29,743 bases of DNA, from NCBI GenBank assembly GCA_049451635.1, contig JBMTVT010000027.1, forward strand, positions 1 to 29,743. Reading direction: 5' to 3'. This document shows positions 23,075 to 29,743 of the stretch, piece after piece. Positions within the stretch are counted from its first letter, which is position 1. The number at the start of each line of letters is the position of its first letter. This DNA is from JBMTVT01 sp049451635 (GTDB lineage Bacteria; Bacteroidota; Bacteroidia; Flavobacteriales; Flavobacteriaceae). Both the position numbers and the translations under genes were made by a program. The notes under the pieces were generated by a model. The model saw nothing but the letters and a program-made list of their open reading frames with translations, did no database searches and had not been told where the DNA came from.

Positions 23075-24553
23075 ATGAAAAAATTAAAAGCCCTAATGTT
23101 AATCCTCTTAGTTTCTATCACAACGGTTGGTTGTTTTGAAGACAATGATGACACCCTAATTACCACTAGTGAAATAAACGATTTTGTTTGGAAAGGCATG
23201 AACGTGTTTTATCTCTACAAAGACGAAATTCCAAACCTAGCCAACGATAGGTTTTCATCTAACCAACAATATGCCGATTACCTAAACACTTTCTCTAGGC
23301 CTGAAGAATTATTTGAAAGTTTAATTTACCAAAGACAAACAGTCGATAAGTTTAGCTGGATAACCCCAGACTACTATGCAAATGACGATTTACTTAATGG
23401 TAAAGACTTTACAAACGGTATGCAATTCACCTTTATTAAGCGCTCTGAAACCGACCCTGTACGTTATGGCATAGTGCTATATGTTTTACCTAACAGTAGT
23501 GCCGATTTACAAGGTGTAAAACGTGGCGACATTTTTTATGCTGTTGATGGGAACAACTTATATTATAACTCTAGTATTGATAACAACTATGCCTTATTAA
23601 ATGCAAAAACTTATTCCATAGATCTGGGTACTTATGATACTAATGGAACACCAGAAACGGATGATGACTTTGTAATACCATTAAACCAAAGCATTTTTTT
23701 AACAAAAGAGGAATTTACAGAAACCCCTATACATGTTAGCAAAACTTTAACTGTGAATGGCAAAACCATTGGCTATTTAATGTACAATGGCTTTAATGGA
23801 AGTTCTTTAGAGTTAAATAATGCTTTTGCTACATTTCAAAGTGCTGGCATTGAAGAATTGGTACTAGATTTACGCTATAACCTTGGAGGCTATAATAGTA
23901 AAGCCATTTTATTGTCTAGTTTAATTACTGGTCAATTTAATGGTGAAGTTTTAAGTCAAAGATTTTACAATAATGAAATACAGAGTTACTATGAAGCCGA
24001 AGACCCAGAATTTTTATTGGATAGATTTATCAACAACGAAAACGGCATGACGCTTAACAGTTTAAACCTCAATAAAGTTTACATAATCACAAGTACTAAT
24101 ACTGCATCTGCAAGCGAATTGGTAATAAACTCGCTTAATCCTTACATCGATGTTGTGCAAATAGGAACCAATACAAGAGGAAAATATCAAGGTTCTTTTA
24201 CTGTTTATGATTCTCCAGATTTTCAAAAAAGTGGCGCCAATCCAAGCCACACATATGCGCTTCAACCTCTAGTATTTAAATATGCGAATATTGAGGGAAA
24301 CACTGATTTTTTATATGGTTTGGAACCTGACATTACCCTATCTGAAACAAGAGGTGATTTGGGTATTTTAGGTAACGAAAATGAACCCCTTTTAGCCGAA
24401 GCTATCTCACAAATTACTGGAACAGGCAAGTTTGGAAACCTAAAAGGAAACATAACTATTACTGATGAAATTAAACTTTTAGATGCTGATGGGGTTTTAA
24501 TTAACGATCAAGAATTTCCTAAGGCTGCCTTACAAAAACTTTTATCAAAATAA
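23075..24553 (+). CDS. S41 family peptidase, lipoprotein (C-terminal processing protease-like)
   Basis: 492 residues. The N-terminal MLILLVSITTVGC gives a lipoprotein signal with Cys20. A helical N-domain is followed by a degenerate PDZ-like region (about 110-200, GIVLYVLPNSSADLQGVKRG) and the S41 core: GKTIGYLMYNGF, ELVLDLRYNLGGYNS, and the nucleophile in TNTASASELVINS (Ser347), with Lys370 (TRGKYQG) as the probable base. Such outer-membrane peptidases are common in Bacteroidota and degrade or process periplasmic or surface proteins; substrate unknown. It is divergent from the sigma operon and ends in a palindromic terminator. Confidence 0.9.
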   Translation: MKKLKALMLILLVSITTVGCFEDNDDTLITTSEINDFVWKGMNVFYLYKDEIPNLANDRFSSNQQYADYLNTFSRPEELFESLIYQRQTVDKFSWITPDYYANDDLLNGKDFTNGMQFTFIKRSETDPVRYGIVLYVLPNSSADLQGVKRGDIFYAVDGNNLYYNSSIDNNYALLNAKTYSIDLGTYDTNGTPETDDDFVIPLNQSIFLTKEEFTETPIHVSKTLTVNGKTIGYLMYNGFNGSSLELNNAFATFQSAGIEELVLDLRYNLGGYNSKAILLSSLITGQFNGEVLSQRFYNNEIQSYYEAEDPEFLLDRFINNENGMTLNSLNLNKVYIITSTNTASASELVINSLNPYIDVVQIGTNTRGKYQGSFTVYDSPDFQKSGANPSHTYALQPLVFKYANIEGNTDFLYGLEPDITLSETRGDLGILGNENEPLLAEAISQITGTGKFGNLKGNITITDEIKLLDADGVLINDQEFPKAALQKLLSK

Positions 24554-24554
24554 A

Positions 24555-24584
24555 CAAAAAAGCCTCTTTAAAGAGGCTTTTTTG
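24555..24584. terminator. Palindromic bidirectional terminator
   Basis: CAAAAAAGCCTCTTT and AAAGAGGCTTTTTTG form a perfect palindrome. It lies between the S41 peptidase stop (24553) and the convergent TonB-receptor stop (24589), so it can end both. Confidence 0.9.
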
Positions 24585-24588
24585 TTTT

Positions 24589-26460
24589 CTATAAATTAAT
24601 ATGCAACCCTAAATTTACATTTCTACCCTTGGTAGTGTAATCTAAAATTTCATAGTAATCTTCATTAAACAGATTGTTTATGCTCGCAAAAAGTTTCACT
24701 TTTTTATCAATCAATTTATGGCTGAAATATAAATCGACTAAAGAAAACGAATCCAATTCCACATTTTCAAAGGTTGAAAAATCGGTATCCATTCTAGTTC
24801 CAACAAATTGATAGTTTAGTGATGCATAGGTTCTTTGAGAAAAACTATAACCTAAACTTGAGTTAACCTTATGTTTGGGCACTCGTAAACGAACTCCATC
24901 TTTTACTTCCGTAAATGTATAGTTTGAACTTAAACTCAAATTTTTAATATGATGGCATTCAGCTTCAAGTTCAAAACCATGAACTGTAGCATTGATAATT
25001 GCGTTTTCATAATTTGATGTGTAAATAATAGTGCGTACCTCTTTTCTATTAAAAAACACCCCATTCACTCTAAAACCATTTTTTGAATTAAACTCTAAAC
25101 CTCCTTCTAAAGTTTTGTTTTCTTCAGGTTGTAAATCTGGGTTAGGTCCAAAAAAACCAAACAATTGCGACAAATTAGGTGCAATAAATGAGGTAGCGTA
25201 AGAGCCAAATAACTTAGCATATCCTTTATCGGCCTTAATATTATATGATGGATTTATATTATAAACAAAATGCGACCCATATTCACTATGGTTGTTCAAT
25301 CTACCTCCTGCATTTAAATTAAAGCCAAAACCCGATACATAAACCACATTCAAATAGGGATCAACGTTTGTAAAGCTTTCCTCTTTTGAAAACTCACTTT
25401 TATAATTACCATAATTAACCCCTAAAATGGTATAAAATGTTTTGTTAAACACATACTTATTAAAGACATCAATAACCAAACTTTTTCCAATATGCGTTGT
25501 TGAAAAATCAGAAATGGTTTCACGGTTTACTTTTGAATAGGCTGCATTTATTTGAAAACTTCCGTTATTATAAGTATATTTTGGTGAAACTCCTATTCTT
25601 GACTGCTCTGATATATACATATCATCTGTATCTACAAATGAGTATGCTGGTGGCGGAAAACCATCAATATCGGTTTTAAATCTATCATGGTTAAAAAGTG
25701 TAGTAATACTAAAAGTATCATCAAGTTCGTAACCCAATTTTGTATTGATATTATATCTGGAAAAATGGTCCTTTTCTGGATTCTCAGATTTCGCTGCAGA
25801 TAGCCCATTAACAAATCGGTTACCAAAACTAGCTATATAAGTAAGCTTATCAACTGTTCCATTTATCGATGCATTATTTGTAAAACTTGCGCCGTTATAA
25901 TTCAAATCATTTTGAGTTTGATTAGTACCAACTACTGTTAAAAAATTACCGGAAATGGTTTCTTTAGATGATCTTTTAGTAGTGATGTTTATAACAGCTG
26001 TAGCTGCAGCATTTCCATACAACGTACTTGCTGCACCCTTAATAATTTCAATAGATTCGATGGTGTTTAAATCCAATAAACGTAAATCAAAATCGTTAGC
26101 AACAACTGACGGGTCGTTAACCTGAATACCATCAATAAGCACTAAAACCTGACGGTTGTTTCCACCTCTAATGTAATAGCCTAAATTATTACCTTCAGCA
26201 CTTCGGCTGCCATTAATCTCTATACCGCTTTTGGTATTTATTAATTCGGAAATGGTTCGCCCTTGGTTTCTTTCAATTTCTTGATTTGAAATTTTAATGA
26301 CCATTTTACCTGAGTTTTCACGCTTTAGTTCAAAACGTGAATCTGTGATCACTACTTCTTCAAGTTGCTCTACCTTTGTTGAATCGATTTGCTGTTGTGC
26401 AAACCCGCATAATGATATACCAAAACACAATACACCAAAAACTTTTGTTTTTTTGTTCAT
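24589..26460 (-). CDS. btuB: TonB-dependent cobalamin receptor, BtuB-like
   Basis: An outer-membrane transporter of 623 residues, powered by TonB. Residues 1-21 are a signal peptide (VLCFGISLCGFAQ). A TonB-box-like EEVVITDSR (34-42) precedes the plug domain: VIKISNQEIERNQGRTISEL, YYIRGGNNRQVLVLIDGIQV and IESIEIIKGAASTLYGNAA. The remaining 480 residues are a 22-strand-type beta-barrel of alternating polar and aromatic residues, ending KGRNVNLGLHINL. The substrate is inferred from the cobalamin riboswitch immediately upstream on the same strand. It is followed by a shared terminator, so it is monocistronic at its 3' end. Confidence 0.92.
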   Translation of the reverse strand: MNKKTKVFGVLCFGISLCGFAQQQIDSTKVEQLEEVVITDSRFELKRENSGKMVIKISNQEIERNQGRTISELINTKSGIEINGSRSAEGNNLGYYIRGGNNRQVLVLIDGIQVNDPSVVANDFDLRLLDLNTIESIEIIKGAASTLYGNAAATAVINITTKRSSKETISGNFLTVVGTNQTQNDLNYNGASFTNNASINGTVDKLTYIASFGNRFVNGLSAAKSENPEKDHFSRYNINTKLGYELDDTFSITTLFNHDRFKTDIDGFPPPAYSFVDTDDMYISEQSRIGVSPKYTYNNGSFQINAAYSKVNRETISDFSTTHIGKSLVIDVFNKYVFNKTFYTILGVNYGNYKSEFSKEESFTNVDPYLNVVYVSGFGFNLNAGGRLNNHSEYGSHFVYNINPSYNIKADKGYAKLFGSYATSFIAPNLSQLFGFFGPNPDLQPEENKTLEGGLEFNSKNGFRVNGVFFNRKEVRTIIYTSNYENAIINATVHGFELEAECHHIKNLSLSSNYTFTEVKDGVRLRVPKHKVNSSLGYSFSQRTYASLNYQFVGTRMDTDFSTFENVELDSFSLVDLYFSHKLIDKKVKLFASINNLFNEDYYEILDYTTKGRNVNLGLHINL

Positions 26461-26503
26461 TTTAATGAATAATTACTCGAGAATCGCATGGATTATCATA
26501 CGC

Positions 26504-26524
26504 AAACTTTTATCCCGAAAGTTT
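26504..26524 (-). promoter_or_regulatory. Hairpin between the cobalamin aptamer and btuB start
   Basis: AAACTTT and AAAGTTT form a perfect 7-bp stem with a 7-base CGGGATA loop (minus-strand reading). It has no T-tract, so it is not a simple terminator. It may be a regulatory stem of the expression platform, or chance. Confidence 0.35.
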
Positions 26525-26539
26525 AACTTAATTCTTTTG

Positions 26540-26715
26540 AAAATGGCAGGTCTCCTGACTTGCGTCTTCATGTTTGCCTTCCCAAAGAAAATCTTCAGTG
26601 ACATTGAAGTTTTACATGAAGCTTTATAGCTTACAGTTGCGGGAACAGTTCTGGATTTTAACCAGATTCCCTTTTAATCTATTCAGTATAAAATGAACAG
26701 AACCAAATTTCGGTC
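26540..26715 (-). promoter_or_regulatory. Cobalamin riboswitch (btuB leader)
   Basis: Read on the minus strand, the segment has the class I cobalamin aptamer hallmarks in order: AAAAGGGAATCTGGTTAAAA, TCCAGAACTGTTCCCGCAAC (P4-P6 core), CTGTAAGC, and the 3' B12-box region GTCAGGAGACCTGCC near 26545-26559. P5 is CTGG/CCAG, and P4 pairs GGGAA with TTCCC. The 3' end lies about 80 bases before the btuB ATG. Binding of adenosylcobalamin normally represses translation or transcription of the uptake gene. Exact 5' boundary is approximate. Confidence 0.93.
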
Positions 26716-26754
26716 GTAAAATTACTTTTTTAAAAGTGATAATAATTAGAATTT

Positions 26755-26862
26755 TTACTTTTTCTTGGTCATTTTATAAATTAGATAAATAAACCCTACA
26801 AGAAAGTGTGCAATAATTACCCCAGATACTATATACAAAGTTACATTTGAATTATCTCGCAT
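26755..26862 (-). CDS. Unannotated 35-residue single-helix membrane protein (small ORF)
   Basis: A 36-codon open frame from ATG (26862) to TAA. The product has a short polar N-terminus (MRDNSN), one uninterrupted hydrophobic helix (about residues 7-30, for example LYIVSGVIIAHFLVGFIYL), and a basic tail (YKMTKKK) that would place the C-terminus inside. The clean topology argues for a real small membrane protein. It lies 45 bases upstream of the cobalamin riboswitch on the same strand, so it is probably on its own or on a readthrough transcript. No start-site promoter box is evident. I recognise no family. Confidence 0.5.
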   Translation of the reverse strand: MRDNSNVTLYIVSGVIIAHFLVGFIYLIYKMTKKK

Positions 26863-26978
26863 CAGAAAAAAGTTTAATTTAAATGTATGATTTGCATTAG
26901 ATATTAAATGCCACTAGTGTTACATAAAATAAAATTTAGTTAACCCCCATTTTATTTTACTGTTAGCACAATAAATAT

Positions 26979-26986
26979 TATTTTTG
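26979..26986 (+). promoter_or_regulatory. -7 promoter box for the DUF6580 gene
   Basis: TATTTTTG matches TAnnTTTG, 22 bases before the ATG at 27009. Confidence 0.6.
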
Positions 26987-27008
26987 AATCATCATTAAAA
27001 ACTTAGCT

Positions 27009-27503
27009 ATGAATTCTTTATTCAATAAAAAACAATTAGTCTTAATTGCATTTGTGCTGGTAGCTTCCATATTCAGGTTGTTTCCTCACTTACCAAATGT
27101 AACGCCTATTACAGCAATGGCTCTTTTTTCGGGAGCTTACTTTTCAAATAAGGCATTGGCATTTATTGTTCCATTGTTAGCTATGTTTTTATCAGATTCA
27201 ATTCTTGGTTTTTCGGGTATTACACTATTTGTTTATACGGCATTTATATTGGTTAGTTTTATTGGTTTTGCATCAAAAAAAATGACCATAAAAACTATTT
27301 TATTAAGTAGTCTTAGTTTTTTTATAATCACAAATTTTGGTGTTTGGTTAATAGGTTATCCTAAAACTATAAGTGGTTTGGTTGAATGTTATACACTTGC
27401 CCTTCCATTTTTTAGAAACTCTTTAATTGGTGATTTCTTTTTTGCGGGAGTACTATACTACGGATTTAATTTTGTTTCGAAAAAATATTTACAAGTATCA
27501 TAA
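27009..27503 (+). CDS. DUF6580 family putative transport membrane protein
   Basis: 164 residues with about five hydrophobic segments (near 9-24, 34-42, 49-63, 68-87, 97-115) and a final helix at 137-153. The N-terminal PHLPNVTPITAMALFSGAYF followed by VPLLAMFLSDSILG is characteristic of DUF6580, a Bacteroidota-rich family resembling S-components of vitamin (ECF-type) transporters, with no proven substrate. It is divergent from the cobalamin-regulated btuB locus, which raises but does not prove a link to vitamin uptake; no riboswitch precedes this gene. It has its own promoter box and terminator. Confidence 0.75.
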   Translation: MNSLFNKKQLVLIAFVLVASIFRLFPHLPNVTPITAMALFSGAYFSNKALAFIVPLLAMFLSDSILGFSGITLFVYTAFILVSFIGFASKKMTIKTILLSSLSFFIITNFGVWLIGYPKTISGLVECYTLALPFFRNSLIGDFFFAGVLYYGFNFVSKKYLQVS

Positions 27504-27523
27504 TTAAACATATTATATCAAAC

Positions 27524-27551
27524 AAAAAAACGCTTTTACAGCGTTTTTTTT
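27524..27551 (+). terminator. Terminator after the DUF6580 gene
   Basis: AAAAAAACGCT (27524-27534) pairs with AGCGTTTTTTT (27540-27550), loop TTTAC, followed by more T. Confidence 0.85.
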
Positions 27552-27599
27552 ATTTATTAAAGTGTAATTTTATACACCATTAAATAGCTTTTATTCTAA

Positions 27600-28919
27600 A
27601 TGAACGACAATATCATACTCATTATTGCCATACTAATCTCTGGGGCCATTGGAGCCTATTTAGGTATACTTTTCACAAAACTTAAAAGTAAAAGTGAAAA
27701 AAGCACCTTGGTAGAACGCCAAAACCAAATGGGTCTTACTATTGAAGAGCTTAAGCGAACCTTAAACAAAATAGAAATTGACCGTGAGGATATTAGAAAA
27801 GAAAAAGAGTTGTTAAACTCTGAATTGGCCAGAAGAAATACCGAATACGAAAACTTACAAGAACAAAACCTAAAACGCGATAAAGAACTTGAAGAGCGCC
27901 AAGAACAACTACGAAAAGATTTTGAACTATTGGCCAATAAAATTCTCGAAGAAAAATCGAATAAGTTTACAGAACAGAACAAAGAAAACATCAAGAATAT
28001 TTTAAACCCGCTTCAAGAAAAAATAAAGATTTTTGAAGAAAAAGTAGATTTAACCCAAAAGGAAAGCATCAGTATGCATTCGGCGTTAAAGGAACAACTG
28101 TTGGGTTTAAAAGATCTCAACCAGCAAATGACCAAAGAAGCCACCAACCTAACTCGAGCTTTAAAAGGCGATAGTAAAATGCAGGGGAATTGGGGAGAAT
28201 TGGTATTGGAACGTGTATTGGAAAAATCGGGTTTAGAGAAAGACCGTGAATATTTTGTACAACAAAGTTTTACCCGTGAGGATAATTCGAGAGTTATGCC
28301 CGATGTGGTTTTGCATCTTCCAGATGGTAAAAAAATGATCATTGATAGTAAGGTGTCTTTAACCGATTATGAACGTTTGGTCAATGCAGATGAAGATGAT
28401 AAAGCACAATTTTTAAAAGCACATGTAAACTCTGTAAAAAAGCACGTAGACCAACTTTCAGAAAAAAACTATCAAGATTTATATGATATAGAGTCCCCCG
28501 ATTTTGTTCTCATGTTTATTCCCATTGAGCCAGCATTTGCTGTAGTTGTAAACGAAGATAATTCTGTATACAATAAAGCTTTTGAAAAAAATATTGTTAT
28601 TGTTACGCCTTCTACCCTTTTGGCTACTTTACGCACTATTGATAGCATGTGGAATAACGAAAAACAACAACAAAATGCTATTGAAATAGCAAGACAAGCA
28701 GGAGCACTTTATGATAAATTTGAAGGTTTGGTAAGCGACCTAACAGGTGTAGGCAAAAAAATTGATGCTGCTAAAACTGATTACTCTGCAGCCATGAACA
28801 AATTGGTTGAAGGTAAGGGCAATCTCATTACTAGTGTTGAAAAACTCAAAAAAATGGGAGCAAAAGCCAAAAAATCATTACCGGAAGCTATCATAAAACG
28901 AGCGCAAGAAGACGATTAA
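27600..28919 (+). CDS. rmuC: DNA recombination protein RmuC
   Basis: 439 residues of the RmuC family, which limits rearrangements at inverted repeats in E. coli. An N-terminal membrane helix (residues 5-25, IILIIAILISGAIGAYLGIL) is followed by a long coiled coil (about 35-125, rich in E, K, L). The conserved core starts near 165 and includes GNWGELVLERVLEKSGL, MPDVVLHLPDGKKMIIDSKV and SPDFVLMFIPIEPAF, with PSTLLATLRTIDSMWNNEKQ near residue 340; this is the PD-(D/E)xK-like nuclease core. The C-terminal tail is Lys-rich. It is followed ten bases later by the thioesterase gene, probably co-transcribed. Confidence 0.94.
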   Translation: MNDNIILIIAILISGAIGAYLGILFTKLKSKSEKSTLVERQNQMGLTIEELKRTLNKIEIDREDIRKEKELLNSELARRNTEYENLQEQNLKRDKELEERQEQLRKDFELLANKILEEKSNKFTEQNKENIKNILNPLQEKIKIFEEKVDLTQKESISMHSALKEQLLGLKDLNQQMTKEATNLTRALKGDSKMQGNWGELVLERVLEKSGLEKDREYFVQQSFTREDNSRVMPDVVLHLPDGKKMIIDSKVSLTDYERLVNADEDDKAQFLKAHVNSVKKHVDQLSEKNYQDLYDIESPDFVLMFIPIEPAFAVVVNEDNSVYNKAFEKNIVIVTPSTLLATLRTIDSMWNNEKQQQNAIEIARQAGALYDKFEGLVSDLTGVGKKIDAAKTDYSAAMNKLVEGKGNLITSVEKLKKMGAKAKKSLPEAIIKRAQEDD

Positions 28920-28929
28920 AAATTTTAAA

Positions 28930-29469
28930 ATGATGTTTAAACATATAGAAGATTCGCAAGTTACCATTTCGCAATTAATGCTCCCCTCTCACTCCAATTT
29001 TAGTGGTAAAATACATGGTGGATTTATTTTAAATTTAATGGACCAAATTGCTTTTGCATGTGCCTCAAAACATTCGGGGCATTATTGTGTAACAGCTTCA
29101 GTAAATAAAGTTGATTTTTTAAACCCCATTGATGTTGGTGAATTGGTAACCTTAAAAGCATCCGTTAATTACACTGGCCGTACATCAATGGTGGTAGGTG
29201 TTAGGGTTGAATCGGAAGATATCCAAACAGGAAAAAAGAAACATTGCAACTCATCATATTTTACTATGGTTGCTAAAGATGATCAGGGTAATAATGTCCC
29301 TGTTCCGGGGTTGATTTTAAATTCAAAGAATACTGTTAGGCGTTTTGCCAGAAGCATAGCAAGACAAGAACAAGCCAAAAACAGAAGTAGCACTTATAAA
29401 TCTTCAGAATTTAAAATTGAAGATTACATTGATGATGTTAAAAAGCATAATGTTAAAGTGGTGCTTTAA
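28930..29469 (+). CDS. Acyl-CoA thioesterase, hotdog fold (YciA-like)
   Basis: Hydrolyses acyl-CoA to free acid and CoA in the cytosol. 179 residues form one hotdog domain: PSHSNFSGKIHGGFILNLMD is the family signature, with Asn23 and Asp38 as probable catalytic residues, then VTASVNKVDFLNPIDVGE and ASVNYTGRTSMVVGVRVESE. The last 45 residues are basic and helical, a common extension. ATGATG gives two adjacent start codons; I used the first. It shares the strand with rmuC (ten-base gap). Its stop overlaps the stop of the truncated minus-strand frame by three bases. Confidence 0.92.
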   Translation: MMFKHIEDSQVTISQLMLPSHSNFSGKIHGGFILNLMDQIAFACASKHSGHYCVTASVNKVDFLNPIDVGELVTLKASVNYTGRTSMVVGVRVESEDIQTGKKKHCNSSYFTMVAKDDQGNNVPVPGLILNSKNTVRRFARSIARQEQAKNRSSTYKSSEFKIEDYIDDVKKHNVKVVL

Positions 29470-29695
29470 AAGGTAATTCTGAAAGTAGCATTAGGTGTTA
29501 TGCCCAAAGAACTTTGCTTATTTTTGGTAACACCACCTTCCTCATTTACACGAAAAAAATTACTGATCTCATTCTTTCTATCTAGAACGTTCCAAACCGA
29601 AGCCCCTAAACTTGCATTTGTATTTCCTGCAATTTTAAAATCGTAAATGGAAAGTACTGGAACTAAGAAAAGAACACAAATTAGGTACCTGGAGA
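29466..29695 (-). pseudogene. 3' remnant of a TonB-dependent receptor-like gene (window edge)
   Basis: The minus-strand frame ends with YDFKIAGNTNASLGASVWNV, NVLDRKNEISNFFRVNEEGG and SSLGITPNATFRITF, the typical last strands and aromatic C-terminus of a flavobacterial TonB-dependent receptor. In-frame to the right the frame stops at a TGA (29696-29698) after a non-barrel stretch, without a start codon. A different minus-strand frame in 29685-29743 reads RNGNVMISFQIPFDSPGT and then stops. The gene therefore looks broken by a frameshift or small deletion, unless the window edge hides a sequencing error. No plug domain is visible. Confidence 0.6.
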
Positions 29696-29743
29696 ATCAA
29701 ATGGTATTTGGAAAGATATCATAACATTACCATTTCTCAATCA

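Noticed and set aside
26297..26629. A 110-codon plus-strand frame antisense to btuB and its leader
   Set aside because: It overlaps the btuB 5' end and the cobalamin riboswitch, which explain the sequence.

Overview
The window is chromosomal DNA from a member of the Bacteroidota, most likely a marine Flavobacteriaceae. It is AT-rich and encodes TonB-dependent receptors, an OmpP1/FadL-type porin, DUF4252, DUF3810 and DUF6580 proteins, a carboxypeptidase-regulatory-domain protein, an SGSH-like sulfatase and the fragment of a probable type IX-secreted protein. Most starts lack a Shine-Dalgarno sequence. Many genes are instead preceded by TAnnTTTG, the -7 box of the Bacteroidota housekeeping sigma factor.

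Layout. 1-3184: 3' end of an outer-membrane transporter, a terminator, a small structured RNA-like element resembling Flavo-1, then folE, cysS and yidD. 3185-3679: a roughly 405-bp non-coding element made of nested inverted repeats. 3680-8347: pepD (minus), then a DUF3810 membrane zinc-protease-like protein, a SpoU rRNA methyltransferase and a Ste24-type M48 protease. 8348-10857: a gene-poor stretch, a long structured leader and a DEAD-box RNA helicase with its terminator. 10969-13194: a carboxypeptidase-regulatory-domain protein, trmH (minus) and a class III-like sirtuin.

13195-16726 is a decay zone. It holds interspersed inverted repeats, a 3' remnant of a sulfatase, one intact SGSH-like lipoprotein sulfatase, a roughly 303-bp MITE-like element, the 5' stub of a secreted protein, and an antisense YfcC-family transporter pseudogene with a frameshift and an internal deletion.

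16727-20764: a GT4-type glycosyltransferase and a haem-binding CxxCH protein (minus), then a helical protein of unknown function, purB and a small membrane protein ending in a strong terminator. 20782-22927 (minus): an operon of an ECF sigma factor, a putative anti-sigma protein and two DUF4252 proteins. 23075-24584: an S41 peptidase lipoprotein whose palindromic terminator can also serve the facing gene. 24589-27503: a BtuB-like TonB receptor under a cobalamin riboswitch, an unannotated 35-codon membrane ORF just upstream on the same strand, and a divergent DUF6580 membrane protein. 27600-29469: rmuC and a hotdog acyl-CoA thioesterase. The right edge holds an apparently broken 3' end of a TonB-receptor-like gene (minus).

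Most of the window is housekeeping sequence. The parts that merit a second look are the structured non-coding elements, the pseudogene cluster at 13-17 kb, the helicase leader, the sigma/DUF4252 operon and the cobalamin locus with its tiny membrane ORF. I did not find a CRISPR array, tRNA, rRNA, complete insertion sequence or obvious defence system.
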